Positions 1-13,067 of a DNA stretch of 64,000 nt are shown piece after piece. A program made the position numbers and the translations under genes. Below the pieces are notes generated by a model. The model worked only from the letters and a program-made list of their open reading frames with translations, made no database searches and was not told the DNA's origin. The stretch is from Hirundichthys speculiger (lineage: Eukaryota; Chordata; Actinopteri; Beloniformes; Exocoetidae). The stretch's first letter is position 1, and each line of letters begins with the position of its first letter. The stretch lies in the NCBI GenBank assembly GCA_018398805.1, contig JAGFBZ010002033.1, positions 3,309,501 through 3,373,500 of the forward strand. The letters are read 5' to 3'.

Positions 1-2981
1 CTTTCATCTTTTATTCTTTCTCAGGGGCATCATTTTAAACCAGCCAGGTTCATGTAAATGAGTAATAATAACTTGTTGCGCAACAACCTGAAATCGTGTC
101 AGGGCTGTTAAACGCTCATCTGAGAACAGATACGAGATCAGCTGTGACAGTGATGAGGACAATCAAATAAAACAATATGAGGATTTGTTTTACAGCCCTG
201 AATAGTTCCAAAGTTCATTCAGTTTTGTGCAAATGGGCGACGGGGGACAAATGGAGAGCTATAAGTGGGAAGATTGTACAATAAAGCTACACATAATGAA
301 CTACGAGACATTAAACTGTGCCAGCATTTAAATGTTATTTTCTGATATTACATTTTATTCCCTCACCAATTTGGATAATGCATTTGAGATTAGATGTCTC
401 TTTTAAGCGTGTGAGCCGCGCCGCGCAGCCCGTGCGCGCATCTCTGGTGACGGTCCCCGGCACAGATGTGGACGCTCACACTGAATCCGGAGTATCTGAG
501 TCAGTAACGCACAGGCGAGCCACAAGATGCGCACCACAGGCTGGGAGGAGCTTTGACATTTTCCCCACTTGTTTCACGCGGCTTTCGAGTGAAGACTCGC
601 TTTCCAAAGGAGATAAAGGAGGAAAAGGTGAGTGCAAAAATTATCCGCGCAGACTTTAAGTTGATGATGCGATGTTGGTTTTGTGACAACAGCGTATCCC
701 TGGGGTGCCAAATATGAATTAATCTGTTCTTATGCAACATCTTAACCTGTTACTGCAACTATTACACGTGCGTAATTCGGATATGAAAAAAACAAAACAA
801 CCCCTTTTCAAACTAGGACTAACAAGTATCCAAACAACGTACATGAGGAGATTACTCTTGGAGGCAAAGGTTTAGCGCCTGTCTAGTCGTCTGAATCAAA
901 TTTGAGATCTCAGTTGGAAACATTTCACGCTGCACTGCTGAATAAGTTGGGGGGAAAAAAATGACACAATTTGCGCATCAATGTGCCGTTGATTAGAAAT
1001 GAATTGCCTCATGAAAATGTGATGGCAGTGCATAGGGATCCTTAGAAATGAGGTTTCAGTGCCTCTGTGGATTCGTGGCTCCTGCAGGTGTATGATGGGG
1101 ACAGAATACGTAGTGATCCGAAAAGGAGTTCATCTGACATCTTACTGATGCTTTCAGGTACAAGGACCACCTGCAGCCAGCTTCATAAGTCTCTCTAGCG
1201 CTCAACTGCAGCTGTGAGCTGGTAACAAGAAGGTTTGGGTGTACATGTTATGGCCCCCTTTTCACTGTTTAATCCAAGTTATCCTAAAATTTATTTTAAT
1301 ACATTTATTGTGCAGTTTTTTTTTTCCCTCATGGTGATATAGAGGCCGTAGAGGAGAGCAGTTTTAATTTCAGAGAATCATGCAGTTTAAATCATGTGCT
1401 TACACATTTGGTAAATTAAACTTAATCTTTTAAGTCAGCTGCAGAGGGCACAATGTGATTTCTGTTAAATGTCAATGTGATAGGGCAGAATGAAAGCTGT
1501 ATTCAAAAAGCACGTCACTCGGTTTTAGAAATTAAAGTTGCATACATGTAAGGTCATGGAAATAAACTAAGTGAGCTGTCGTCCTTCCAGTTTGTGAGAA
1601 GGATCCTCGGGGAAACGAAGACTGTCTGTCACCAAACTGATGACCTCTCACTAACCTGTGTGCTGGTTTGCCTCTGTTATTTGTCCCATAAAAAAAAAAA
1701 GAATATAATTAAACTTTAAGAGTTACTTGTCAGCCAAAAACATAGGTTAAATGATAAGCCAGGCCAACAAATTTGCTGGAAGCAACTTGTTGATATCAGT
1801 GTTAATTAAAACACGGTGGCTTCTGCTTTATAGCAACAGGGAAGCATCACATCAGGATCAAACAGCCGCGGTGGTCTTTATTCACATCATGCACTTTAAT
1901 CAGCAGCAGCTCTTGTCTTTTCACTTCCAAATGGACAGAAATGACAAGACAGTGTTCTGTTTCCTTTTCTCTTTCTCTGAAATTCATAAAATATGACCAG
2001 ATTTTTCTTGAGGAATTTCAGGCTGTGTAGACAAACAATCTGGAGCGCTAATGATTTAGTTTTGAACTGAGTGACTTTTCATCCTTGCCTTTGCTATCAT
2101 TTTCTTTCAACACAGGCAAACTACTTGCAGAAAATAAATTAACGTATTTCCAATACAGATAGCTCAAGGTTACGATGTAGTTTAATTTTGCCAGACTTTG
2201 AATCATGTACATACAAAGAGAGCTGGTTCCCTATCAGCTATTATCCATCACTGATGCACATATTCTATTTTCTTAGCTTTTTAAGGCATCTAAATCCTCA
2301 GAGCCCCACACCCATGGATAATAATTCAAATAATTAAGCTTCATGCATTGGAAATTTCTCTTATCTTGTAATTCTACTTTGTTTTCATTTGTCCTGAGTT
2401 AAACACAATGGCTTAATGTCAGTGTGACATTTGCAAGCTATATGCTTTCCTGGCAAGTAATTGTGGATTTTTTTCATTAAAGCTCACATTTCATTAGAAA
2501 GTTGGGTTCGGTCAAAGCTCTTGTTCTGGGAAGGAAAGGGCACCTAAAACAGATTAGGTGCAGTTAAATACCTCGTCCATTATCTCACTTTGTCTTCATA
2601 CAGCCGGCAGCATCAAAGGTTCATCTGTATGACAGATGGAGCTTACTGCTACAGAAAATGTAAGGTGTTGTAACTGTAAACGGAGGTCAAACCACTGATC
2701 CACAGCCAAAAAAACGACCAATAAGTGCTCTTAAGAGCACTCACTTCTCCCCGTGGGGTAGTTGTTTAGACTGTGTTGTGTATCCCACAGTTTGTAATGA
2801 CAAGACGTGCAGATTAAGGATTTGAGGGATTCTATATTCTATAGGAGAGAAAAAAAATGCAATATTTATAAGGACCTCAAACTCAAATATCTCACACTCT
2901 CGTTTTTTTTTCCACTCTTGAGATGTCCTAGTCTTGCCTGTCTTAAACAACTATTCTGTGTGATGTGTTTTCTCTGCTCAG
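1..2981. other. Upstream region and probable 5' intron of npy7r
   Basis: No protein-coding gene is supported here. A possible 5' non-coding exon lies around 420-627: it is relatively CpG-rich and ends in a good splice donor (GGAAAAG then gtgagt, boundary 627/628). The acceptor that would pair with it is just before the npy7r coding exon (tctctgctcag ending at 2981). NPY Y2-subfamily receptor genes commonly have a non-coding first exon, so this pairing is reasonable but unproven. The rest of the stretch is AT-rich and I see no repeat family or conserved motif that I can name. Confidence 0.4.
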
Positions 2982-3021
2982 GCCACAGCCACCGCAGCCA
3001 TATCCAGCATCTGCTTGTACA

Positions 3022-4138
3022 ATGAGCCCACCAGACACGAGCAACAGCACAGGAGGAGGGGAGTCTGGTGAAACGGATCCCTCGCTTCTACTTAACGACA
3101 GCATAGACTTACACCCACCTGGTTTCCATACTGACATTACCAAGCACCTAGGAGTACAGATCACCTTGATCACAGCTTATTCCCTTATCATCCTGCTAGG
3201 GCTGCTGGGTAATTCCCTGGTCATCTACATGATTATTCGCTACAAGAGCATGCGGACAGTGACCAATTTCTTCATCGCTAACCTGGCCCTGGCAGACCTT
3301 CTCGTGAACACCCTCTGCCTTCCCTTCACTCTGGTCTACACGCTGCTGGATGAGTGGAAGTTCGGGGCTGTGTTGTGCCACATGGTGCCCTTTGCTCAAG
3401 CCCTCAGTGTGCACGTGTCCATCCTGACCCTTACTGTCATAGCTCTGGAGCGTTACCGCTGTATCGTTTTCCACCTGGGTCGGCGCCTGACGTGGCGCTC
3501 TAGTTTCCTCATCATGGCCGTCACCTGGACGATGTCTGCCGTCCTGGCAGCACCCCTGGCCATCTTCAGAGAGTACCGCAAGGAAGAGATCCCTTCTATC
3601 AATCTGCGCATCGCGGTCTGCTCTGAGAAGTGGCCCCACGGGACCAACAGGGACGGGGTCATCTACAGCTTCTCCAATGCTCCTCCTGCAGTATATAATT
3701 CCTTTAGCTATAATCAGCTACGCTTACATATGCATCTGGGTCAAACTGAAGAATCACGTCAGCCCATCGAGCCGCAACGACAGCATCAACCGACGCAAAA
3801 AAACCACAAAGATGTTGGCGCTGGTGGTGGTGGTGTTTGCTATCTGTTGGCTGCCCTTTCACGTGTTCCAGGTGGCCAGCGATCTGGACCTGGTGCTCAG
3901 GTTAAAGGAGTACAAACTCATATATACGGTGTTCCATGTCGTGGCCATGTGTTCCACTTTCGCCAACCCTCTCTTGTACGGATGGATGAATAAAAACTAC
4001 AGGAACGGCTTCCTCATGGTCTTCCGCTGCGAGGACAAGCCCGATTCTTTCCACCCGGAGGGCTCGTTCAGGACACGCTCCATGAGAGGGCTGACTCTGA
4101 ACGGTCGTAACGGAGGACACCCCCCTACTGCCGTTTGA
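3022..4138 (+). CDS. npy7r: Neuropeptide Y receptor, Y2 subfamily, probably Y7 (one-base frameshift)
   Basis: Class A GPCR for NPY/PYY peptides at the plasma membrane, coupled to Gi in this family. The start at 3022 is chosen because it follows a splice acceptor at 2981; an ATG at 2965 would be intronic. The N-terminal part reads through TM1 (GNSLV), TM2 (NLALADLLV), TM3 with its cysteine (VLCHMVPF) and ERY in place of DRY, TM4 and ECL2 (VCSEKW). Near 3676 the frame is lost by one surplus base. The +1 frame then continues perfectly through TM5, the NHVSP loop, TM6 (CWLPFHVF), TM7 (FANPLLYGW) and a cysteine palmitoylation site (FRCED) to the stop at 4138. Removing one base gives 371 residues, normal for the family. 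It clearly resembles mammalian NPY2R, but the neighbours prelid1/mxd3/ddx41 favour the Y7 paralogue. A genuine pseudogene is possible; an assembly error is more likely. Confidence 0.82.
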
Positions 4139-4977
4139 AGGTTACGCGAGTTCCAGTGCATGTAGAAAATGAGCTAATGAGGCACATCTCTACTTTGAAG
4201 ACTGTATGTTATCATATCCGTTGGACTTGAATGGGCTTATCTTGAGTAACAATTTCACAGAAGAAGGCCCAAAGCGTTGCATGGAAATCGCTTTATGTGA
4301 GGCTCATTGCTCCTTTGTGAATGGTACTAGTGAAATACATGTGTCAAAGCTATTAAAATATGTGTTTAAGATGTTTATTTAGGTCTTATTTACCTTGGAA
4401 CAATGTATGAATCTGTCCTCCTGCGAATGCAGAACTCTCATTAGTAAGTAATGTCAAATTTAATACACTTACTTAAGGATGAACAGTAATTATTGTGACT
4501 TAATTAATCCCAATGTTGTACTTTGGATTAATTACGGAGCTCCAACAGAAAAACGTACAGTCTTTATCCAAGAAACCCAAAGGGAACCATTGCTCCCCTC
4601 CGCCCCCCCATCTGTCTTTGTCCAAGCAGGAAGTTAATTGTCTCCACCTGGCAACCAGCTGTTCCTGATTAGATGGACCGGTGGGATTCTGCTTCTAGAG
4701 GAATGGGACTGAAAACCAGTGACCTGTGTGAAGGGAGAGCAACATGCTGTTGATATCTTCATTACAAAAGCCGATTTAAGGAGCTATAAAAAGAACCTGC
4801 AATTCTAAATGAATTGTGCTGTCGCTAAAGTGTCCTTTATTGATGGTCTTTGACGAACACGGACACATAAAAGGACCACGTGGCCTCTCTGCACATGTTT
4901 TGAGCCTTTATTACATACACAATCAAACACACCTCATTTGTCCAGTCAGAGAAATTATGGTTTGTACCTCTGTGTCA

Positions 4978-4983
4978 AATAAA
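4978..4983 (+). terminator. Candidate polyadenylation signal of npy7r
   Basis: AATAAA lies about 840 bases after the npy7r stop codon. A second AATAAA occurs near 5416. Which one is used cannot be told from the sequence. Confidence 0.4.
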
Positions 4984-5795
4984 GAGATCTTTGTTTGTAT
5001 ATATATATATATAGAAATAACATAAATGTCAGATTTCTCTGAGAGTACAAAAAAACAGAATATTAGCTGTGCCTCGGTGTCTGTGCTCTGCATGTACCCT
5101 CTCTGTCCCTCTCTTGCTGTCTGCCAGTCAGAAGTTTTTTTTTTTTTTTTTTTTTGGTTTAATCCCTGGTCTCTGCTGTCACCAAGTCAAAAAAAAAAAA
5201 AAACTGTATGTCCAAAGAAGATCCTGTATAAATCTGTGTTTGAACAGGTGAATGTGGCTTGTAATCTAAATTATTCACAAGGCCACAAAACTGTATAAAT
5301 TCCATGCATTTACCATCTTTTGAATCTGAATCTGACAGCGGAAATATCTGTCTAAACATTGACATATATACTATACAGACTTACATTTTGAGACAAAAGG
5401 GGGTCAAGAAAATCCAATAAAGCACTTAATTTGCAAGCCAGTCAAGCACAGCCCACACAATGTGATTTAGCTTACAGAGAAAAAAATACCTATTGCCTGT
5501 GTATTTCCGGTTCTTGACACCCACATTTCTGATTTCTTAATTTAACCTTTTGTTTCTGTATGTACTGTGAATTAATATGGATGCTCTTACCCTCTATCAG
5601 AACTACCCCGCATATTAATCTTAGACCCACAAAATCAAACACTGGAGTAGATGTGTGAGGGGTTTTTGATTTTGCTGAATCTGCATCAGATTTGCCATCA
5701 TGCTGTTTGTGAGTTTGTTTTAATGTTGAAATTAAAAGATAAAATGTTGTTCTCTTGGCTAATGGGCCACTTCAAATTGTTTTCAACATTTTAGA

Positions 5796-5842
5796 TGTGT
5801 GTGTGTGCGTGTGTGTGTGTGTGTGTGTGGGGGGGGGGGGGC
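5796..5842. repeat. (GT)n microsatellite running into poly-G
   Basis: About 32 bases of interrupted GT repeat are directly followed by an unbroken run of G. It is simple-sequence DNA only. Confidence 0.9.
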
Positions 5843-6436
5843 TCAGAAGCTCTACCTGACCGTTGTGACATTTTTGAAGGTCTCCTGCTGCCCCCTAGCG
5901 GCCTCAAGCGGGCATCACATCTGCTCCGCCCACCGGATATGTCATGGCTGCGTGACCTTCTCCGTTCCCTCTGCGCAGTCACGTTTGACATGAGCTGGTC
6001 CGGCGGATCCACGATGGGTGCCCTACATACAGGAGCCTGAAATTCTAATTCTGGTCTTTGAAACCGTGTCAACGTCCAGGTAGCCACAATTGCTTCTAAA
6101 CCGACCTTTTACGTTCATTTGCTGCTAATCCGATGGAGACTTTTCGGGGGCGCCGTTCATTCATCAGACTCGCCTTATGCTAGGCTAGCTCATGCTAACC
6201 AGGAAGCTAAGTAGCGTGTACGTGACAAATGTGACAGAAGAGGATTTATCTGATGTTAACTGTCATATATATGTTTGTGGATTTATATATATATATATGT
6301 ATATATATCAGCTTCTGATGTGACGAAAAGCACACATCCAAGTGGGCAGTAATACAGCGATATTTATAAGGTAATAGACTTTGTTTAAAAGAGCTGTCTT
6401 TAAATGTGTGCTGGAATGATCCATGAGACGTATGTA

Positions 6437-6802
6437 CAGTCATGGAAAAAATTATTAGACCACCCTTGTTTTCTTCAGTTTCTTGTTCATTTTAATGCCT
6501 GGTACAACTAAAGGTACACTTGTTTGGACAAACACAACGATAACCACAAAGATTGCTCATAAGAGTTTTATTTAAGAGCTGATATCTTACCATTTTCCAT
6601 GGTTTTCTTGATTATAACCTAAATCACTTAAGTTTTTACATCAATAGCTATGGCGTTGTACTGCCAAAAACGCTGCTTTTATGCATTCAGTGTTTTCTTT
6701 TCTGTCTGTTTTAGTCACGTGATGACGTTTAGTGGTACCAGGTATTAAAATGAACAAGAAGGTGAAGAAAAAATGGTGGTCTAATAATTTTTTCCATGAC
6801 TG
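6437..6802. mobile_element. Non-autonomous Tc1/mariner-type MITE
   Basis: A 366-bp element with nearly perfect terminal inverted repeats of about 28 bp: it begins CAGTCATGGAAAAAATTATT and ends in the reverse complement (ending TTTTTTCCATGACTG). It is flanked on both sides by TA (6435-6436 and 6803-6804), the target duplication of Tc1/mariner insertions. There is no transposase frame inside, so it is a deletion derivative or MITE. It sits between npy7r and prelid1, in the probable first intron of prelid1. Confidence 0.88.
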
Positions 6803-7083
6803 TATGTATGTGAATAAGGCAAAGTCATAGTTTACGTGTTATGTGCGTTTCTTTAAAAAATTGTAATGTTTATTGAGCTAAAGGGATGAAAATATAAACT
6901 TGATTTTTTTTTTAAAGCTGGTATTATGTATAAACCGTGTCTGAATTGAGTGTTTTCTGCCTGTTTCTGTCCCGGGGCCTCCCGCTTTATCTCATCATAG
7001 GTGGTTGCAAAAGCCTGACAAACCAACACGCTTTATTTGTTCTGTATTTCCACAGGGTCCAGCCAGAATAAACAGAGGGAACA

Positions 7084-10000
7084 ATGGTTAAGTACTTTTG
7101 CTGTGCAGGTTTGCTAAAAAGCACCTGGGACCAAGTGTGCATTGCTTTTTGGCAGAAATATCCAAACCCTTACAGGTGAGATCAAAGAGGATAGCGAGGC
7201 TACTCTTTTATTAACCGTATTAACTGCTATTTCCTTAACTTCATAATCTATAAGTAGCTTGGCTCCTGTGGCGACGCATGCAGCACAATCATAACACAAA
7301 TACAGATTTTTAAACCCTTGGATATGTGTAACTGCAGTTTATGGCACTGGAAAAAAGTTGAGACTCTTTGGAAAGTAATGTTGAAATGCTGTTATTACTC
7401 ATTTTAAAGCTCATTTTGAGTTGAGGCCAACTAAATGTTTTAAATGATAGTTTCAACAACAACAATGGAAGACTGGATATAAGTAACATCCGAGGCTATG
7501 TTCACACTAAAGGCAAAAAATGACCCATATCTGATTTTATTGTATTGATTTATTTATCTTATGGCTGTATGAATCCACTCAAATGATGTCAAATCCATTT
7601 TTTTCCACATTAGACCTGGTTCTGTGTTTGTGGTTCTAAATCTGAAACGTAGGAAATGCAAAAAAAAAAACAACCACTCCCTGAATGAGCTTCAGTCCAG
7701 CAGTGAGATGGTTGCTGCTTGGTCTTGATCCCTGGTTTCCACCTGGTCTCACTGCCTTCACTGTACATTAATGTAGGCTAGTTTGTGTCACAATCAGTTA
7801 TGTAGTACTGTGGGTTCATGCGTTCTGGAGGCAGGCCGTAGTTTTTGATGGTTAGAAGGAACCGCCTGACATTTCTGGTTACGTACTTTCTAAATTTGCC
7901 ATGTTTTGTAGTTTTCCTAGGCTTCACCATCTCCACCTTCTAAGAGGAGTTGAGGCTTAGTGGGAAATTTATCTGGGATTTAAAGGATTTACAACCCGAA
8001 TTCCAGAAAAGTTGGGACGTTTCTTTAAAACTTAAATAAAATGAAAAGACTTTCAAATCACATAAGCCAGTATTTTATTCGCAACGGAACATGGATTACA
8101 TAAAAGTTTAAACTGAGAAATGTTACAGTTTTGTGCACAAAATAAGCTCACTATCTCTGCCAAGGAGGTTATGTTTTTGCCGGCATTTATCTGTTACAGA
8201 CCAGATCTCTTAAAAGTTGGACTTTTAAAACTGTTTGAAGATGTCTGGGCATCGAGGTTATGAGTTTCTGGAGTTTTGCTGTTGGGTCCCTTTGGTCTCT
8301 TTCTTGCCCATTTCCAGCTGCTAAAGAGTTGGTGATCATCTTTGAAATATTTTCTGTCTTTTTAGTGATGTTCTGATAATGTTTTTTTTTCTTTTTTCCT
8401 TTCTGACACAGATATTCAGAACCTGGTAGTTGGGTATGGTTAATATGGAGTACCAAACCGATGCCAGTATTATTTTAAAGTTGTTTCTCCTTTAGTAATA
8501 TTTTACCTTGTTTGATTGCTATTATTACCACAGTACTACAGGTTAAAGTTTTCCAAAAGCATGAAAAACACATGCACTCAGTAATTCCTATAAATCATCT
8601 TTTATCAAGTGTGGCAGCCATGACGAATGATAACTAAGAATTCCCAGCATCCCCTCAGTTGTTACGGCGATTACCTTGCCTGTGTGTAATCCCTGGATCT
8701 CATTTGTATGCAGCATTACAGTGTAAAGTGAACATTTTGAAGGCGGCATGGTCCTCACCAGTGTAGATATAAATATGTGCAGAAGCCTTATTTTCAACAG
8801 AACCAGCAAGTGTTTCCTGGTACTGGAATCAGAACAGCTCTACTTCTTTTTTTTTTTAGCAAAGATGTTGCTTTTTGGAGGAGAACAGCACCCAACCACA
8901 TCTGGCACAAAGCCCTGCTAAGTCAGGGTACAGTCCAGATCTGTCACCCACCACAAATACTTGGTGCATCTCGAAATGTAGAAAGAAGCAGCAGGACGTC
9001 TTTCTTGAGCAAAAATTGGAAAACACATTTCCTGTTTAGAAGTCTATCAACATATTTGATCAGCTAGGTTTGAGCTTTCATCTTTTCTGTCAGTCTGAGG
9101 CTCATTCATGTCAGCCTGGATTTGTTCCAAAATGTCATTTCAAAGCAAAATCAACTCTCATCCAGACTGTTTCAGCTCTGTGTAAGAACAGATCTCCATC
9201 TACATTACACCACCATGAGTGCACATCACACAGCCAGCAATGCTCACTGTGCAACTGTGCACGAGTGAAAAACAAAATCTTGCTGGACATAACCTGTGTT
9301 GCACAATTGTTTTTATACGGGCTTTCCTCCATGTAGACAGGTTGCTCTGTTATGAAATGTAGGACGTTTGTTGCTTAACAGCTGATAACAAAAACGACAA
9401 AGTCATCAGTGCGTTTCGGGCTCCGTTTCCACATTGTTGTTTACTCCATCACGTCTGTGAGTTATCCTCTGTAATGGTCACTTGTCTTAGACTTGGCAAA
9501 AGAAAAATTATTGATGTGGACATTGCATGAGTAAATAAACCTTTTAACTATTTACTGACCCAATCATTATTCGGTAATTTAGGATGCAGTTATCTCACTA
9601 ATGAAAGTAACTGAAATGTACAATTTCATTACATTTGGTTTGAAGTTAATTATTGACTTAAAACGACATGTAAAACAGTTCAGATTCTCCTGTGAGTATG
9701 ACTAAACTAGGCTTTTTCAGTCGGCTAAGCAGTATCATTTCATGGAGGGAAATGGCTAACAGCACATCTGTAACAAGCATGGTCATTGGTTTTAGCACCG
9801 TGCCAACGTTTTTTTTTATTTTTTTAATACCTTTCATTATCTTTCCACAGTAACCATGTCTTGACGGAGGATATCATTTTCCGGGAGGTCACCCCAACCA
9901 ACTGTCTCATTTCCAGGCGTCTGTTGACCAAAACGAGCCGTGCACCCCGCTGGATGGAGCGGTATCTCCCCAAGCACATGGCCAGCTCGGCTTACATCAT

Positions 10001-13000
10001 CGAAGACTCCATCGTGGACCCTCAGAAACGGACCATGACCACGCTAACATGGAACATCAGCCACGCTCGCCTGATGGTACTGCTCCGTTTTCCTCTGTGA
10101 GCACTCTGCGTTGTCTGACGTAAAATCATGGCCTCATTTTGTGTGTATTTTTATTTTTGTTTCGTGCTCTGGGCCAGTCAGTGGAGGAGCGGTGTCAGTA
10201 CCAAATTAACCCGGAGAATGGCAGCTGGACAGAGATTACAAGAGAAGCCTGGATCTCTTCCAGTGTCTACGGGCTTTCTAGAGCTATTCAGGTCAGTAGA
10301 ATAAAGTGGAGCACTGAACAGCCAGGAGAGATGGCTGTGCAGCGTCTGAAAGGGAGACTCACCCACCCATCTTTCACAAACTAACATTAGTAACAAAGTG
10401 TTAAGACGCCACAGCTGAGCAGTGCAGCTGCCTGCCAAGTTGGACTTGAATTACTGAATGATTTATGACATCGGATCAGGGCAGTTGTTTATTGTTGTTG
10501 GGCTCTGACAGGCCAAGCATATGTGATGATGGCAGTTATGTGTGGTACGTACTCCACCAACCTTCTGTCTTGGCTCACTTTGTTTATTCACCCTCCAGGA
10601 ATTTGGTCTGGCGCGATTCAAGACCAGCGCCACAAAGACCATGAAAGGCATGGAGTACGTGCTCGCCAAAATGCAAGGTAAATGTCATTCAGTTAATCGT
10701 TCTATGTTTCCTTTTATTTAAAATTAATTCTCTTGAAAATTGTGGTTATAAGTTTCAAAACAGCACTCAATTTTTTTTTTTTGAAGGTGGATTTTATCGT
10801 AGTTGTAATATTTCTATAAATTTCCCTCTCGGGGAGCATTCTATTTATCTGTTTGTTTAATACCGTAGCACTTCCTGCTGCAACAAGTCTGAGTAAGAGC
10901 TGTGAAAGGGGATGATGGAGGAAAAGATGTTCTGATTCTCACTAGAAACGTCTTATTAGAAGATATCAGACAGAAATGCAGTATAGAAATAAGAGCATTA
11001 GTTGGACAGAAGCCTTTCTTGTTTGCAACTTTGTTACACATTAAGTGTCTTTTCTGTCTGCCTGTTCGGAATCCAGCACTTCAATTAAACCATCTGGATG
11101 GAAAAATTGTTTGATTTTTCTTTCCATTTAGTTTCAAATTCAGTCATTCAGGCTCATTTGAGGAAAAAAAAAAAAGTAAAGGTATTTAGTTAGATGGCAG
11201 TGCAGCCACTAGGGATGTAACGATATGGAAAATGTGATATCCTCGATTATTGTGACCAAATTATCACGGTTTACGATATTATCGCGGTATTCTTAATTGC
11301 TGTACAAATGTCCAAAAGCCACATACGTCAAAATCATTTCACAAAATTTTGTGATTTTCTTGTCAAACTAAAACATTAGAAGCCAAAATCTTATCAAAAT
11401 GAAACTTTCACATTAAAGGGGCAAACAACTGGCACAGAAAGAGATTTTATTTTAAATGAACAAAAATAAAATAACAGGAACAAAGCTTGTTTGTCTGGTG
11501 CAAGTTTAAATGGACACTTTAACAACCATAGTAGGACAAAATATGCATTTGAAGTGTTACTACCTGTCGTAGCAACTTTTTTCTTGCATGCTCTGCAGGA
11601 TAATTGTTCTCCACCAGTTGTCCCTCTGCATTCTTTAAAATATAATATATATATATATTTATATATATGCCCAGACCTCGGGTTTTGTCCTTTTAGTGGG
11701 TTGGTAAATGACCTGTGTGCTATCACCACTTTCCGCATGCTAACGTTACGATGCCGATCTTACAAGCTACATATTCACGCGAGACACAGTCGGGAGACGC
11801 TCGTGAGACTTGAATGAGGCTGATAATTACATATCCCGGTAATTGCCCGCGGTAATGAGATAAAGTCAAACGTTAATTGTTATCGTGTAAAATTTCACCG
11901 CGCGTTACCGTAATACCGGTAACCGTTCCATCCGTAGAAGCCACGCATGAAACTGTGTATTGATTTCAAAAACTATTTAGAAATTGAAGCTCCAAATACA
12001 GCGGTGGGTATCATTTTTTCCCCCCATAGGTCCAGATTTGCACAGTTAAAGTAGACAAATATGATGATTGAAATAAAATGTGGAATCAGTGGATTCTGTC
12101 ATCTACTTTGTTGTAAATTCAGTGACTATCTAGACACTGTTGACTTTGAGAGGCTGTGTGACAGCTTCTAGCTAACTACTGCTGTTCATTTCTGTCTGGT
12201 GAGCTGTTCTCTATAAACTTTTCTGCATGTATATTAATTTGGAAAGCTTTTTCAGGGCAGATAACAGTTTGTTAAATTGATATGTGTTATTTTGTTGAAT
12301 TTTTAATTTAGGAACTCATATTTAGCTTGAAAAGAAACTTTGAAGTCAAGCCTGATGCATTTAGTCTCAGTGGTATCGGATCGGTATCAACCATAATGAA
12401 AAGATGGAAATCACATGTGTGCATCTCTTGTTCCGAGTGAGGTTTTGCTTCGGTTCTGACCATCCCTGCAGACAGCTATCAGCCCAGTCTGAACGTAGCT
12501 GTAGTCAAGTTAGATGATGATATAAACTGTAGACTTGGTTCCAATCACCCAAAGAGTCTTTACCAAAACACATTTGTGTTTAAGTTGCTTGTGTTGTTTT
12601 CATTTTTAAAAGAAATCTGTTGATGTAAATTGTTAGTTTGCTTCAAGCCCCCCCAAAGACTAAATATGGTGGATTTGTTTGGTATGATGTGTTTATCCTC
12701 CTCGCTATGCGTCCAGTTTGAAGCTCTTCACTGCTACTATAAAAGCCCTGTTAATGATTTTTTTTCTCCTATGATTGTTGCCTGGAAACCAGTGAACTAA
12801 AAGTCAGAGCAGATACTTTTAACTGAAGGTGTTTTTTTTTTTTCGTTTTTCCCCCTAGACAGCTCATATCTGTTACGTACTCTTTGTTTTTGCACAGTAT
12901 GAATACATAGATAAAAGTCATTAAGAATGTTTTGTTCTTGTTCAGGTGAAACTCCATCAAGAACCTTAGCAGAAACTGCTACGGAGCGGGCGAGGGAGAC

Positions 13001-13067
13001 GGCGCTGGCAGCTAAAGAGAAAGCCAAGGACCTCGCCTCACATGCTCAGAAGAAACAATACGTCTGA
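7084..13067 (+). CDS. prelid1: PRELI domain-containing protein 1 (intermembrane-space phosphatidic acid carrier)
   Basis: Five coding exons, all GT-AG and in phase: 7084-7175, 9851-10076, 10178-10291, 10599-10677 and 12946-13067, giving 210 residues. The protein starts MVKYF and contains WDQVCIAFWQKYPNPY, NHVLTEDIIFREVTP, SRRLLTKT, MTTLTWNISHARLM, EERCQY, EAWISSSVYGLSRAIQ and EFGLARFK: the PRELI/MSF1 fold over roughly residues 1-170. An alanine/lysine-rich helical tail (ERARETALAAKEKAKDLA) follows, as in mammalian PRELID1. In that family the protein pairs with TRIAP1 and carries phosphatidic acid across the mitochondrial intermembrane space for cardiolipin synthesis. A further acceptor at 7055 implies a 5' non-coding exon upstream. 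The frame is intact throughout, unlike several neighbours. Whether this is the a or b teleost copy cannot be told. Confidence 0.95.
7176..9850. other. prelid1 intron 1 with degraded DNA-transposon fragment
   Basis: Around 7990-8420 the sequence begins with the terminus familiar from a widespread fish non-autonomous element (ACCCGAATTCCAGAAAAGTT, GGGACG) and continues with segments such as GATGTCTGGGCATCGAGG that also occur in such elements. Only one end is recognisable, so it is a relic. A segment near 7495-7640 (GTTCACACTAAAGG) also looks repetitive. I see no exon in this intron. Confidence 0.45.
11202..11944. mobile_element. hAT-like non-autonomous element in prelid1 intron 4
   Basis: The element proper is about 11210-11936. 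It starts TAGGGATGTAACGATATGG and ends in an imperfect reverse complement (GGTAACCGTTCCATCCGTA). It is bracketed by near-identical 8-bp copies, GCAGCCAC (11202-11209) and GAAGCCAC (11937-11944), consistent with the 8-bp target duplication of hAT transposons. Subterminal sequence is rich in TACCGG/CGGTA motifs. No transposase frame is preserved. A (TA)n stretch sits inside at 11642-11668. Confidence 0.75.

Larger units (their letters stand above)
4139..6080. other. npy7r 3' region and probable prelid1 5' region
   Basis: The first part is the likely npy7r 3' UTR. It contains a T20-type tract near 5135-5156 and an A-tract near 5190. A (GT)n array followed by G12 lies at 5796-5842. From about 5870 to 6080 the sequence becomes richer in CpG and ends with a possible donor (cgtccag then gtagcc at 6080). 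This could be the non-coding first exon and promoter of prelid1, whose coding exon is preceded by an acceptor at 7055. No coding gene is visible. Confidence 0.35.

Noticed and set aside
2965..3021. Upstream ATG at 2965 as npy7r start
   Set aside because: It lies before a strong splice acceptor (2981), so the extra residues would be intronic; 3022 gives a normal N-terminus.
3196..3639. Antisense frame of 147 codons across npy7r
   Set aside because: Shadow of the GC-rich receptor coding strand, with no similarity or gene structure.
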